Below are positions 20,180 through 31,585 of a DNA stretch of 64,000 nt, piece by piece; position 1 is the stretch's first letter; each line of letters begins with the position of its first letter. A program made the position numbers and the translations under genes. This DNA comes from Tenrec ecaudatus (lineage: Eukaryota; Chordata; Mammalia; Afrosoricida; Tenrecidae), in NCBI RefSeq assembly GCF_050624435.1, contig NC_134537.1:124100086-124164085 (forward strand), in the 5' to 3' direction. The notes under the pieces were generated by a model. That model was not told where the DNA came from. It did no database searches and worked only from the letters and a program-made list of their open reading frames with translations.

Positions 20180-22555
20180 GCAGAGAGAGTTTCCTTTCAT
20201 TCAGGTTAAGCTTCTCTTTTCATTCAATTTAATCAGGCTGTTGGGTAAGTTTAAGGTTGTCTGAGTCTTCATGGGGGTGGGGGGGGACACCAATGTTTTA
20301 GGACACTTCTCACCTTATTAGTCTTTCTTTGTTTTTATTTCTCTTCCCAGTCTGCCCGCTCCTGTTTATTTTCTATTTTGATTTGTTGCTTTATACTTCT
20401 TACCCAGGATCTTTATCCAGGCAGAGAGGTCATGGGTCTGATTTCTCCATCTTAACTGAAGCCAGAGCGATTTCTTCATTTTAGATTGGTCTGCCATCTG
20501 GACAGACCAGGACTGAGAAACGGTTTTATTTTCAAATGCACCAGGTCCTGTCACCTTGATATTCAGTAGCGTGTTCTTGAGCTCGCTTCTATTTGTTCTC
20601 GTTTTGTTGCTGGCAGCTGGAAGAAACCAGGTGGCACTTTCGATCCTGTGTTTGGAAGTCTTGGCTAGATGTCATCATTCTTTGGGCCTAGTTTCTATTT
20701 TCCAAGTCACCCCAGGTGTCAACATTGCTAAATTTCCTGTCAGGACATAAAAAAAAGTCTCCTTTCTTCCAGATTCCGCTAATATTTTCCTCGTGTTTAC
20801 TTAAGGCTTTATTGACGGAGTTCTCAAGGGCCTCTACTTTCTACCCATTGTCCAACGTCAAAGCCAGCGCCACATGCTTTATCTAGCATTTCATGATAAC
20901 CCCAGCCACTCGGGTTCCAAAATCTCTATCAGTTCCCGTGAAATCAAAGAGTCAAAACTGTTTTGAGTGAAACCAGAACTCATCGTAGGAAATAGAAGGG
21001 AATCTGATTCCAAGAGCCAGCTACCCAGTCTCCAGAACCTGTTGTCCATCTGTCTAGATTTGGGCCTGTAATCCGTAGGGCTGGTGTCACCAAAGGAAGA
21101 TGGAGAAGCAGAGGGAGGCAGCCAGTGGGCCGGAACCACACACGTCAGATGGAGCCCTATGGATGAACTAGAACCTGCATCGACTATCACCTGACACCCC
21201 CTACCCCCACCCCCATCAGGCTCTCACAGCCTCCATGGCTCCGCGTTGATGTTGAAGGTGCCCTGCAGAAGAACTGGTGCCCTGCACCCAGCTCAGGCTT
21301 CGGAGAAGCTGAAGAAAAAGTGTCTGTGGAGGAAGCCAGGGCAGCTGTGGGCCCCGGTGCTGTCCTCCACCCACAAGGGGAGCCAGCACAGGGGGAGCAC
21401 CAAGCACCTTGGACTTGACATCAACTTCCTAAGGGGAGCCCCGGCTGCCTTCCACATCCCTCTCACATGTCCTGAAAAACATAGTTCCTGCTGAGCTACA
21501 TGGACGTGGTGTGACGCCGCCCTCATCCCGAAGGCCGGAATGTAAGAAAGAGAGCAGTGTTGGGAGAAGACAGATGCCAGGCCTCAGGAAGATCACTGAG
21601 GAGCCAAAGCTCGGAGAGACCAGGACCCTCCTCCAGAGCCAACAGGGGTAGGGAGACAGCCTTCTAGAACCCGCTCCTGGATGCTGCACTTCTGGCTTCC
21701 CGAAGGGTGAGAAAATACACGCCTGCTTCATGAAGCCCCCCCACCCCTTTGTGGTGCTTGTGTTATCGCAGCACTAGATAACTAGCTAGGTGGGCAAGAC
21801 GAACTTAGCCTCTGTAGTCATGGGACCCTCTAGGTTGCTAGGGACCTAGAGTTTGTTTGAGGCATACCCTGTAGCGCTTGTCCTCGGACCTGGCCTGACT
21901 TCGGCTTCCTCCTTTGTTCTTTTCATTTTGGTCAGGTGAAGGAAAGAGCAGAGCTGTGGACCCCCTGGGTTAAGAAGAGGCAACGCGGCAAAGGTCCATA
22001 GAGAACAGTGTGCGTAGATAAGACGAGGTGGAGAGGACTGATAAGGGCCACTGCCTTGCCCAGTTGGCTAATTCTATAGTGGCCAGGAAAGGGAGCCCCA
22101 TCACACCCTACTTCCAGACATCTCCCACCTGCTGATCAGACCTCTCTGGGCTGGGAGTCTGCTTGCTGCTCTCTCCTAGCTCAGACTTTGGGTTTGTTCA
22201 TCACTACAATTAGGCTCTCTCTCTCTGGGTCCTTGGATCCCATTCTGAGGACTCCCCATGGCTCTGGCCTTACTCAAAGGCAGACCCCAGATTCTTGTAG
22301 ACTTTTCAGTAATTAAGGAGACTCTGTTGGTTGGCTTGGCACCTGAAGAAGCAGGTGGTCTGTCTTGTCATGCGCTTAGCAGGAATTGTCTACCATCCCT
22401 ATCCCCCCTTGGGTTCTTGTCAGTTTTGAGTCTCAGCTGTGCTTTAGTGTTGATATGCTTGTAGCTGGGTGAAGAGTTTATGATCGACAGTCAGTCACCA
22501 GCCATGCTTCCTTTTGAGCACGGGCACCATGCGGGTTATGTTACATGCATGAGCT
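20180..22555. other. no gene seen; unique DNA
   Basis: A moderate-GC stretch with several short frames and no recognisable repeat, domain or RNA. G-runs occur at 20274-20286, and pyrimidine/purine-rich patches at 21180-21240. No splice-flanked exon could be supported. Confidence 0.5.
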
Positions 22556-22710
22556 CTAATCCTCCCCACCCCCAAACCCTGAAAATTACTGTATAGTGCC
22601 CCAATTTCACAGATGAGAAAACTGTCTCCTAAGAGCAACCTCACACAGATATGGATTGACACCCAGATTTCCTGACCCCAGGCCCATGGCACCTTTACAC
22701 TATAAAATGC
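22556..22710 (+). repeat. MIR
   Basis: 'gccccaatttcacagatgagaaaactgtctcctaagagcaacctcacacagatatggattgacacccagatttcctgacccca' is a recognisable MIR core and 3' part. Confidence 0.75.
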
Positions 22711-22944
22711 CTGAACAGAGATTGGTTTGTGTTCAAACCTGCCCTTAGCCCAGCATGGTCCTCACTGTGGTTTGACTGCATTGTCTTTTAAACCCCGACA
22801 CAGACATCTTCTGATTCCAATGCTCCCCTTGGAATTTCTTGTTCTTAGTGACACCAAATCACTTCATACAGTGACCATCGCTCAAGGAAAGTTCTGGGAG
22901 AAATATAGTTTTTAAATTAAAACAATCACGTAAGGCAAAAGGAC

Positions 22945-23062
22945 AAATATCATGTGATTCCTGTTCTAGGAAATATGTAGAAGAGGTCAATGCATGGAGA
23001 CCCAGGTTTATCAAAATTCATTAGTGGTTATAGGAGCAGAGAGGGATTCCTGCTAAAGGGAA
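22945..23062 (+). repeat. old L1 3'-UTR fragment
   Basis: 'atcatgtgattcctgttctaggaaatatgtagaagaggtcaatgcatggagacc...attagtggttataggagcagagagggat' follows the old L1 order 'tgattccacttatatgag...catagagacagaaagtag...agtggttgccaggggctgg'. Confidence 0.5.
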
Positions 23063-23069
23063 GTGATTC

Positions 23070-23200
23070 TGGTGGGCTAGTGTGTTATGTGTGGTCTTGA
23101 TAACCCGATGGTCAGCAGTTCAAATCCACCATCCACTTGTGGGAGAAATATGAGCTTCTTTGCTCCCACAAAGATTTGCAGTCTTTGTAAACAATAAAAC
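23070..23200 (+). repeat. AfroSINE, head part
   Basis: 'ctggtgggctagtgtgttatgtgtggtcttgataacccgatggtcagcagttcaaatccacc' with 'gggagaaatatgagcttctttgctcccacaaagatttgcagtc'. The 3' third is missing or unrecognisable. Confidence 0.6.
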
Positions 23201-23495
23201 CTAAGACCAGAGGAGGGAATGGTATGAAAGCTTCAGTTCTGAGCCCCCAGTTTGTAGAAGGCTGTGGATGACAGTGAAAGCCCAAATTCATTTGCAGGAT
23301 TCCCAGGTAGATTAAACCTCTGTTAAATAAATCCCCCTTGGCCACAGACCAGGGATGTGAATAACCTTGTTAACATGCAGAGTGTAGTTGAAAGTCATGT
23401 ATTGCAGACATAGTTAAAATTTAACATCTTATCATTTGATCTCCCTTTTGGCCCATTTTAAATTTGTTCTAGTTTTTAATATTTTCTGCTTTCTT

Positions 23496-24920
23496 TCTTT
23501 TCTTTTTTGTTTAATCATTTTATTGAGGACTTGTACAAGTCTTATCACAATCCATACATCCATCCATTGTGTCAAGCACATTTGTACATTTGTTGCCCTC
23601 ATCATTCTCAAAATATTTGTTTTCTACTTGAGCCCTTGGTATCAGCTCCTCATTTTCCCCCTCCCTCCCTATTCTCTCCCCCTCGTGAACCTTTGATAAT
23701 TTATAAATGATTATTATTTTGTGATGTCTTACACTGTCTGACGTTTCCCTTCACCCGCTTTTCTGTTGTCCATCCCCCAGGGAGGAGGTTATGTGTAGAT
23801 CCTTGTAATCAGTTCCCAACTTTTCCCTTACCTTTCTTCCACCATCCTGGTATTGCCACTCTCACCACTGGTCCTGTGGAGTTCATCTGTCCTGGATTCC
23901 CTGTGTTTCCAGTTCCTATCTGTACCAGTGTGCATCCTTTGTAAGGTAGAATTGGGATCATGATAATGGGCGGGGGGAAGGAAGCATTTACGAACTAGAG
24001 GAAAATTCTGTTTCATTGTTGCTACCCTACAGCCTGACTGGCATGTCTCCTCCCAATAACACTTCTGTAAGGGGATTCCCAGTTGCCTACAGATGGGCTT
24101 TGGGTCCCCAATCTGTACTCTCCTTCATTCACAATGATGTGATTTTTTTTTTGTTCTTTGATCCCTGATACTTGATCCCTTCAACACCTAATGATCACAC
24201 AGGCTGGTGTGCTTCTTCCTCATGGGCTTTGTTGCTTCTGAGCTAGATGGCCGATTATTTACCCCAGATGCTGTATCTTTTGACAGCTGGCCACCATCAG
24301 CTTTTTTCACCACATTTGCTTATGCACCCATTTGTCTTCAGCGATTGTGTTGGGAAGGTGAGCTTCATGGAATGGCAGTTTAATAGAACACAGTGTTCTT
24401 GCATTGAGGAAGGACTTGAGTGGAGGCTACCTTAATACTAAGCCTATAAATATATGTACATAGATCTATTTACCCATCATCATATATACATATATTTACA
24501 TATGTACATGCCTGTATTTAGACCTCTATCAATGCTCTTTGCCTCCTAGCTCTTTCCTCTCTTTCCTTTTACTTTCCTCTTGTGCCACTATCATGCTCAA
24601 CCTTCATTTGGGTTTCAGTAATTCCTCTTGGTTACATTGCCCTGATCAAGCCCTACCAGGCCGCCTACACCCTCCTTGCCACTGATTTTGGATCACTTGT
24701 CCTTGTCCCTGGGTTTGTTAACACCACTTCCTTTCCCCCACATCCCCTTTTCCCATGTCCCCCTGGAACCGTTGGTCCCATTGTTTTCTCCTCCAGATTG
24801 TTTATCCAGCCTATCTTATCTAGATAGGCCTGCAGAGATAATAATATACTCAAAAACAAGACAGAACAAAACAAAGCAAAAAAAGAAGAAACAAACAACA
24901 ACCGAAAAGGAAGAAAAGCC
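23496..24920 (-). mobile_element. R retroposon copy E (antisense, 1425 bp)
   Basis: Minus-strand 3' end ...TGTACAAGTCCTCAATAAAATGATTAAAC then A-rich. TSD TCTGCTTTCTT at 23485-23495 and 24921-24931. It shares all landmarks with B and D out to the GTT-rich region, then is 5'-truncated. It belongs to the variant with 'catacatccatccattgtgtcaagcacatttg' near the 3' end, unlike the 'catatacatacatcaattgtataaagcac' variant in D, F, I and L. Confidence 0.85.
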
Positions 24921-24931
24921 TCTGCTTTCTT

Positions 24932-25078
24932 CTTTTTTTAAAAAAAACATTTTATTAGGGGCTCATACAACTCTTATCACAATCCATACATATACATACA
25001 TCAATTGTATAAAGCACATCTGTACATTCTTTGCCCTCATCATTTTCTTTTTTTCCCTCCTCTTTTCTTTTTCTACAC
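24932..25078 (-). mobile_element. short R insertion F (147 bp) next to copy E
   Basis: A 5'-truncated copy of the 'attaggggctcatacaactcttatcacaatccatacatatacatacatcaattgtataaagcac' variant with poly-A-side T-run. Bounded by TCTGCTTTCTT at 24921-24931 and 25079-25089, so it shares its left duplication with copy E. The last 35 bp before the right repeat are a pyrimidine run not seen in other copies. Confidence 0.82.
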
Positions 25079-25144
25079 TCTGCTTTCTTTTCAATTGAGG
25101 TTTTCCTCTGTTACTTTGGCATTGTTGATTTTTGTTTATGTTTT

Positions 25145-25312
25145 CTGTGTATGAAATCCAGGATAGGTAAATCTATAGTGACGGTTTCCAGATTACTTGC
25201 TTTCAGGGGCCTCGCAGGGGTGGTTGATTATGGTGATGATGGAACAGTTCTTTCTAATATGGTTGAACTATCGAATGGTTGGCTGTGTGAATTACACGCC
25301 AATAAAGCTGCT
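25145..25312 (+). repeat. old L1 3'-UTR fragment
   Basis: 'tgtatgaaatccaggataggtaaatctatagtgacggtttccagattacttgctttcaggggcc...tggttggctgtgtgaattacacgccaataaag' follows the old L1 3'-UTR layout ending in an AATAAA-like signal. Confidence 0.55.
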
Positions 25313-25325
25313 TTGCAAAGGTGCA

Positions 25326-25405
25326 GTCTCAGAACCGAAGCGGCAGTTCTACTCTGTCCAATACCTTTTCTCTGAGTTGAAATCGATTGAATCACAGGGG
25401 TTCTG
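25326..25405 (+). repeat. AfroSINE, 3' half
   Basis: 'agtctcagaaccgaagcggcagttctactctgtccaatacc...gagttgaaatcgattgaatcacaggggtt' matches the AfroSINE 3' half. Confidence 0.6.
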
Positions 25406-27656
25406 TGTTAGCTAAAGTGCACCGAGTTCTTGTTAAGATTGATAATTAAAGAAATTGGAACCAGAGCGTGGTGAGGGCTGTCACCAGGGCAGAGCCAGTG
25501 AATGTTACCAAATGACACACGCACTAAAGGATGAACGGCACGCGCTGTATTGTATATGCTCACATATTGTATACTACAAACACTTGTTGCATCACTGCAA
25601 GGATGATATGTACACAGTAGGCCTTGGCTCATGATTCTTCCTGACCTGGCTTCCATCTGATCTCTCGGGAGCTGTCTTTCAAAATATCCTTCTCCCCACT
25701 CTGCCTCAGACAAATGACCTGCTGCCTCGCACAGGATGTGTTTGCTGCATGTGGATGGCCCTTGAAAGGGCATGTTCAGACATATACATATTTTTATTTA
25801 TATACTCCTGAGAACACAGGAATGCGTCTCGAATCATGCCCATTTACTTAAGGACTCAAAATAACAGCAACATAGCGAGGGGTGTCCGTCTGACTGGTAA
25901 AGACGTAATCGGCGCTCCCAGTTCACCAGAGCGAAATAGCACAGTATGTTATGTTCCTTTAAGACAGAGTTTACAAAAACCATCTTTCAACGTTTTCTCA
26001 TTTTGTGCTTAGGAATGTCCAAGTAGGCTGCTTACTGCGAGGGGCAGATGGGGAAATGGCCTCAGAGCCGGCAGACTGGCTGCAGTTCTCTAGCTGGCGA
26101 GGGAAGAGGATGACTTCTGGACGGCCGCATGTCACTTGGACCACACCGCATACCACATGTGTAACATTCTTCAAAGGCCTACCAGTGCCCACAAATTAAA
26201 CCTCATTCTCTCTTCACTTCCCATGTCTGCCAACGACATAAATTCTGGTGCTTTCCTGGCTCAGTCGGGGCCAAAACGACTGTGAGGTGACTGTCCGGTG
26301 AAGTGTCTGCTCCCGGACTCTGGGAGATGGGACCCAGAGCCTTTTCCTTCAGTGCCCTGCTGTCCTGGCTGCGACTGATGAGGAGCATCCACTCCCATCT
26401 GGTCAACGGGATGCAGGGCTGGCTAGGACCTGAGACTGGACGAGGAAGCTGTCCACCCCCATCTCTCCCTCCGGGGTGCAGAGAATAATCATTTTATGAG
26501 TAAGTGATATAGTCTGATAGTGCCTGCCTGTCTGTCGGGTTAGATCATATTAAATGAGACCTATGAACCAGGCAGGCAAAGAGCTCGAGAGGACCACTCC
26601 AGGGAGAGACACCAGGAACTAGAAAGCCCTCAGGGGGAATGAGTAGCGAGCTTTTGGAACAGGAAAGAGGCTATTGTGACACAAGCGGAGTTTAGCTAAA
26701 CTTCCTGTAAGAAGGGCTAGCCAGCTAGTAGATGCTTTTGGCTTGGTGGGCCACCACGGTCTCTGTTCCCATGACTCAGTTCTGTTGCCAGAGCAGAGGA
26801 GTAGTCCTGGGAGTGTGGCTCTGCTCTATGGCACTCTATGTGTGGACACTGATATTTCAATCCCAGATCATGTTTATGAGGCACACAATCTTGTTTGTCT
26901 TTTTATTTTTCCCCCCAATCAGTAAGAGAGGCAGAGCTCACTCTTAGCTTAAGAGCCAGACAAAAACAGGCAGTAGGCGGGATTTGGCCTGAAGACCACA
27001 GTGTGCTGACCTGGATGCTAAAGTTAGTGAGCAGGGAGGCGGACAGTCTCAGATGGAATTACAGTGTGGTTGGCAAAGGGCAGGTCACACGCTTGTAGGT
27101 CATGAAGGGAATGTGGGCCCTCTTCTACTGGCTATGGGAAATGCCCGGAGCTGCAGGCAGGGAGGTGCATGATACTAACTTAATATCACTCTGGTGCACT
27201 GGGGCAGAACGGGCTGTACGGATCCCAAGTAGGCGCGGCGATACATGCAAGGAGACTGCTCCAGCAGACCTGGCCATGACAAAGACGCATGATCACGAGG
27301 ATAAGACTCCCCCACCTCAAAGCGGAGACAGGGTGCTCAAGCATGCAGCAGACTGCCTGGCACAGAGCAGGAACCCAGTGGAAGTTACTTCCGTTGCTTT
27401 TGACCTTTCCTGGCTGGTGAAAAGGCCTGGGACACTTGGCTCCAGAATAAAAGGGACCGATGGAAGCGAGCAGACACCTGCACGTGCTCTGTTGACCACT
27501 CTCACAGGAGGCAGAGATGTGCTTGTTCATGTTTCGTGGAACCCTGGGAAATAACAAGAACCTTGCTGATGAATGAGAGTTTCTTAAGGGCACTGGCCCA
27601 TTACTCTGAAAACACACTCAGTGTTCATCTACGCACTGGTCCCAGGAAGAGTATAC
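25406..27656. other. no gene seen; unique DNA
   Basis: No repeat family recognised across 2.2 kb. Overlapping frames at 27102-27554 (plus, 150 codons) and 27186-27617 (minus, 143 codons) occupy the same DNA and show no domain, so at most one could be real and probably neither is. Nothing supports an exon. Confidence 0.5.
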
Positions 27657-27848
27657 AGGGCCCTGGTGGCCTGGCGGGTTAAGCATTGGGCTGCTGACCA
27701 CAAGAGGGGCAGTTTGAATCCATCAGCGGCTCTGTGGGAGAGCCATGAGGCAGTTGGCTACCGCAAAGATTTACAGCCTTGGAAATTCTGTGGAGAGGTT
27801 CTGCTTTACCTTATAGGGTTGCCTGAGTTGGAATTCAATGAGGCAAGA
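27657..27848 (+). repeat. AfroSINE, near full length
   Basis: 'agggccctggtggcctggcgggttaagcattgggctgctgaccacaag', 'cagcggctctgtgggaga', 'aaagatttacagccttggaaattctgtggagaggttctg', then 'ttatagggttgcctgagttggaattcaatgaggc'. Confidence 0.85.
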
Positions 27849-28401
27849 ATGGGTTTGGTATTCAACGATTTTGAAAATGTACAGTATGAATATACCAAAA
27901 GTATTCACAGATTATCCTTAGTGAAAAAGAAAAGCACAGAGCTGCTTGATCGCTTTGTTAGCAGTAACAAACCAAGGACCAGTCTTTCCATGCTCAGCTG
28001 TCTCTTCACATCCCCCCATCCCTTCTGGCTTCGAATAGGAACAAAGAGGTGAGAGACATCACAGTCCGGGGCTGTTCGACTCCCCAGGAACCTAAAAAGA
28101 ATCACACAGGCCCATGGGGTTGAGATAAAATATGATAAAAATAACTAACCCAGAATCTGGTGTAAAATGAAAAAAAAAATGCACACAGCTGTGGGGCTAA
28201 AGATCTTATACCTATCTCATTTTGTGTCCCTCAAAAGGAAAGGGTGTTTAGTAAACATTTACTCATATGGTATGATCTATTATGAAACAGAAACACAATC
28301 ATAGTTCTTGACTTCAAATTTAGCATTCAATAGCACGTACGCATTTCCTGTAGAATCCCAGATGCAGAGAAACTGAAGGTGTACGGCTGTAGATGACCTT
28401 T
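27849..28401. other. no gene seen
   Basis: A-rich tract at 28170-28182 and otherwise unremarkable sequence. No repeat or coding feature recognised. Confidence 0.45.
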
Positions 28402-28745
28402 GGTGAGCGTGGTTGTTGGTAGATGCCATTGAGTCGGGTCTGACCCAGAGGGACCCTCTGTGTAACAGAGTGAAACGTGGCCTGGTACTGCATCACCCTC
28501 GTCATTGTTGTGCCTGAACCCATTGCTGCAGCCGCCGTGTCAGTCTTTCTTGTCGAGAGTCTTCTCCTTCCTGACCCCCTCTTCTTTACTAAGCATTACA
28601 TCCTTCTCCAGGGACCATCCCTCCTAATAGCCTTTGCAAAGTACTAGTGACCACGTCTTACCCTTGTTCCTTCTAAAGAGCAATTGTCTGACTGTCTGTC
28701 CTTAATTCAAAACAAGTTTGTTCATCCCTCTGCTACTCCATGGTA
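28402..28745 (-). mobile_element. RTE-clade LINE 3' region, antisense
   Basis: 'tggttgttggtagatgccattgagtcgggtctgacccagagggacc', 'tgaacccattgctgcagccgccgtgtcagtctttcttgtcgagagtcttctccttcctgacc' and 'ccttctccagggaccatccctcctaatagc' give the same landmark order as 5721 and 15208. Confidence 0.8.
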
Positions 28746-29023
28746 TATCCCATTGAATTTTCAATAGAATTTGTTGATGTAAATGGAAGTAGATACCTTC
28801 CCTTGGAATCGTTTCCTGCTCATTTCCACTATGCAAATTGTATCTCATTAGTTAAGCTTAAGTTTTAGAGCCATTATAGAACCTTTTGAATTGAGTTCAT
28901 CCATCTGATTATTAATTAATATTCTTTCATTGTCTTCTGTACCTGCCAGATTTTTAACAGGAAGTCTCCTGGTATCTTTGTCATGGGTCCTCTGTTGATA
29001 TGTGCTTTCTTTTCTTTCTTTGT

Positions 29024-29205
29024 CTAGGAACCCTGGGGGTGTAGTGGGTTAAATGGTGGGCCACTAACCACAAGGTCAGCAGTTTGAAAGCACCAGCCAC
29101 TCTGTAGGAGAAAAAGATGAGGCTTTCTACTTCCACAGTCTCAGAAATCCACAGGGGCAGTTCTACCCTGTCTAATAGAGTTATTATGAGTTGGAATAGA
29201 AAACA
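29024..29205 (+). repeat. AfroSINE, near full length
   Basis: 'aggaaccctgggggtgtagtgggttaaatggtgggccactaaccacaaggtcagcag', 'aagatgaggctttctacttcc', 'cacaggggcagttctaccctgtctaatagagttattatgagttggaatag'. Confidence 0.9.
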
Positions 29206-29378
29206 CTGGTACTACAGTGTATTTCTCAAAACTAAGGAACCAACCTTGCCAGCAAATTACTATCCGCTTAACTTCATTCAGATTCCTTCAGTTTTTGCCT
29301 ATTCTCCCTTTTCTGAGCTGGGGTCTTCCACATACAGTACATTTGACCACAATAACTGCATCAGCTGTTCCTCGAGGC

Positions 29379-29699
29379 CAGCGGTTCTCAACCTGGGGAC
29401 TGCGATCCCTTTGGGGGCTCAAAGGACCCTTTCACCAGGGTTGCCTAAGACCATCGGAAGACACATAAATATTTCACAATATATAATTACTTATTGTTTT
29501 GTGATTAATCACTATGCTTTAATTATTTCGAATTATGTTCCATTTGTAACAATGAAAATACATCTTACATATCAGATATTTACATGACAACTCATAACAG
29601 TGATGAAGTAGCAATGAAAATCACTTGATGGTTGGGGGGTCGCCCAACATGAGGAGCTGTCTGAAGGGGTCGCGGCGTGAGTGAGGTGGAGAACCCCTG
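29379..29699. mobile_element. hAT element, SPIN/OposCharlie-like (321 bp, non-autonomous)
   Basis: Terminal inverted repeats CAGCGGTTCTCAACCT (left) and, reversed, CAGGGGTTCTCCACCT (right). Flanking 8-bp duplications CTCGAGGC (29371-29378) and CTCTAGGC (29700-29707) differ at one base, the length and CTCTAGAG-like form expected for hAT. Internal 'gcctaagaccatcggaagacacata' and 'gatgaagtagcaatgaaaatcacttgatggttggggggtc' are characteristic of this horizontally spread group. No transposase fits in the length. Confidence 0.9.
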
Positions 29700-29910
29700 C
29701 TCTAGGCTGTGCCCATTCCTCAGATACCCCTTACGTTTGAAGGCCTCAACCGTTTTGACGAGTACTGACCAGGAACTTTATAGAATCTCTCTCAGTTTTT
29801 GATTGTCTGATGATTTTCTCATGGGTTACTGTGTGTACTAGTTATATGTTACCGCAAACTTAATGGCAGTGGGTCCGGTGTTTGAGGTTTTCTCATAGAT
29901 ACCCCTTAAC

Positions 29911-30083
29911 TAGGAGCCCTGGTGGTGTAGTGGTTACTCACTGGGCTGCTATTGGCGAGGGTGACAGTTTGAAAAATGGGGCGAAATACTGGACTTTCTA
30001 CTCCAGCGAAGAGTTACAGTCTCCTAAACTCACAGGGCAGTCCTACCCTGTTCTATAGGGTCGCTAGCAGACAGCATGGCAAT
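29911..30083 (+). repeat. AfroSINE, near full length
   Basis: 'aggagccctggtggtgtagtggttactcactgggctgctattggcg', 'gactttctactccagcgaagagttacagtctcctaaactcacagggcagtcctaccctgttctatagggtcgct', tail 'agcatggcaatg'. Confidence 0.92.
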
Positions 30084-31200
30084 GTTTTGTTTGTGTGTGT
30101 GTTTGTTTTGCCCTTCAACTGCCCTTGCAAGCTCAGTCTGACCTTCCTTTTTATGTCCCTTATTATTTCTCTTTCCAAATTCTATCTTCTTATATTGTGG
30201 GTATAGATGTCTCTTCGTTTCCTAAAGATGGATGTACATTTCTGTTCCCTGTTCACCTTGCTGTTTCCAGGTGGCTTTGGAGTGAAGGCTGTTGGGTGAA
30301 TATGTCTTTACTCTTCCATTCTGAAAGCAGAAGTCATATATGTTTTACCACAAAAAATATGGATCCTCATATTGTGGATTTTTCTAGTTCCTTCATTTCT
30401 GTTTCCCTCAAAACTTAAGTAAGGAGATGAAGTGATTTTCAAAATGTAATTTGGGCTTGGTTCTGGCCAGCAGGAGGAAATAAACAGTGCAGCAGAAGAG
30501 CAATGTGTACAGGCCAACAAACATCTGGACAAAATAATTAGTTTAACGCACAGGTGCTCCTGCCTACGTGACCATAAGCCAAACATCTGGATGCAGGACA
30601 ATCTCTTTAGTTTTCACCAGATGCTTGATATCATGGACTAGACGGAACCAAGCAATTAAAGTCAGTTGTTGAGTAAAAAGGCGAGTTAGCAAATAACTTG
30701 AAGCCACTCTTCTGTGCATCCTGAGAGTGACTGTGAATAAGTGCACTTCCACTATGACATCATCCTGTCTGCTGACGCATGCTGTACGAAGATCCAAGGA
30801 ATTCACGTCTGCTGGCATTGATCTGGTGATTTTAATTTTTCTTACTTCCCAAAAAAATCAGTTAAAAATCATACGAGAGTAATTCTTAATCTACAGTTTT
30901 AGAGGCCAAAGAACTGACTGGGAGATCTCATTGGTGCATAAATGTATTCCATGTGTTGGATCCAGGATTTCCCCCTGCCATCCCCAAGTTTTAATGGGAA
31001 AACTAGTTTCTTAACTCTACCGGTATATTAAATTGGCCTAGAAACAGAGCTGGCTTGAACTGTAATACCAGATGAGTTTATCACAGGGAGCTCTCTATGG
31101 GTGAAAGGATGTTTTAAAGATAAAAGCTTCCTTCAGGTTTATGTTTTAAAGGCTATTAACAATAGATCCACACAGAGATTTAAATCTATTTAGAATTAAA
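30084..31200. other. no gene seen
   Basis: Unique-looking sequence. Short frames on both strands (107 codons plus at 30095-30418; 97 codons minus at 30308-30601) overlap each other without any recognisable feature. Confidence 0.45.
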
Positions 31201-31215
31201 CTGATGTGTATTTTT

Positions 31216-31570
31216 AAAAATCATTTTATTGGGGTCTCATACAACTCATCAGAATCCATCCATCCATCCATCCATCCATCCATCCATCCATCCATCCATC
31301 CATCCATCCATTGTGTCAAGCACATTTATACATTAGTTGTCATCATCATTCTCAAGACATTTGCTTTCTACTTGAGCCCTTGGTATCAGCTCCTCATTTT
31401 TCCCCTCCCTCCCTACCCCCCTCCATGAATCTTTGATAATTTATAAATTATTATTTTGTCATGTCTTACACTGTCCAACGTCTCCCTTCACCCTCTTTTC
31501 TGTTGCCCATCCCCTAGGGAGGGGGTTAAATGTAGATCCTTGTGATCGCTTCCCCCTTTCGGCCCCACCT
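31216..31570 (-). mobile_element. R retroposon copy G (antisense, 355 bp) with CATC expansion
   Basis: 5'-truncated copy of the E-type variant between CTGATGTGTATTTT (31201-) and CTGATGTGTACTTT (31571-). The 'catccatccattgtgtcaagcac' segment has been expanded to a (CATC)n microsatellite at about 31255-31311. The rest matches E: 'gagcccttggtatcagctcctcat', 'gataatttataaattattattttgtcatg' and 'tgtagatccttgtgatcg'. Confidence 0.85.
31255..31311. repeat. (CATC)n microsatellite
   Basis: About 14 uninterrupted CATC units grown from a two- or three-unit CATC array normally found in this R variant (compare copy E at 23557-23570). Uninterrupted tetranucleotide arrays of this length are usually polymorphic. 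Confidence 0.9.
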
Positions 31571-31585
31571 CTGATGTGTACTTTT

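Noticed and set aside
19809-20264. Repeat-containing 151-codon frame as a candidate repetitive protein
   Set aside because: The repeat is a DNA minisatellite open on both strands and the upstream part is AfroSINE. There is no start context or family.
27102-27617. Overlapping 150- and 143-codon frames on opposite strands
   Set aside because: Opposite-strand overlap with no domain, start context or splice signals. Most economical as chance frames.
31253-31320. CRISPR-like direct repeats
   Set aside because: Simple tetranucleotide array without unique spacers. The window is clearly mammalian.
31200-31428. HPSIHPSI repeat peptide
   Set aside because: Translation of the CATC microsatellite inside an antisense R copy.
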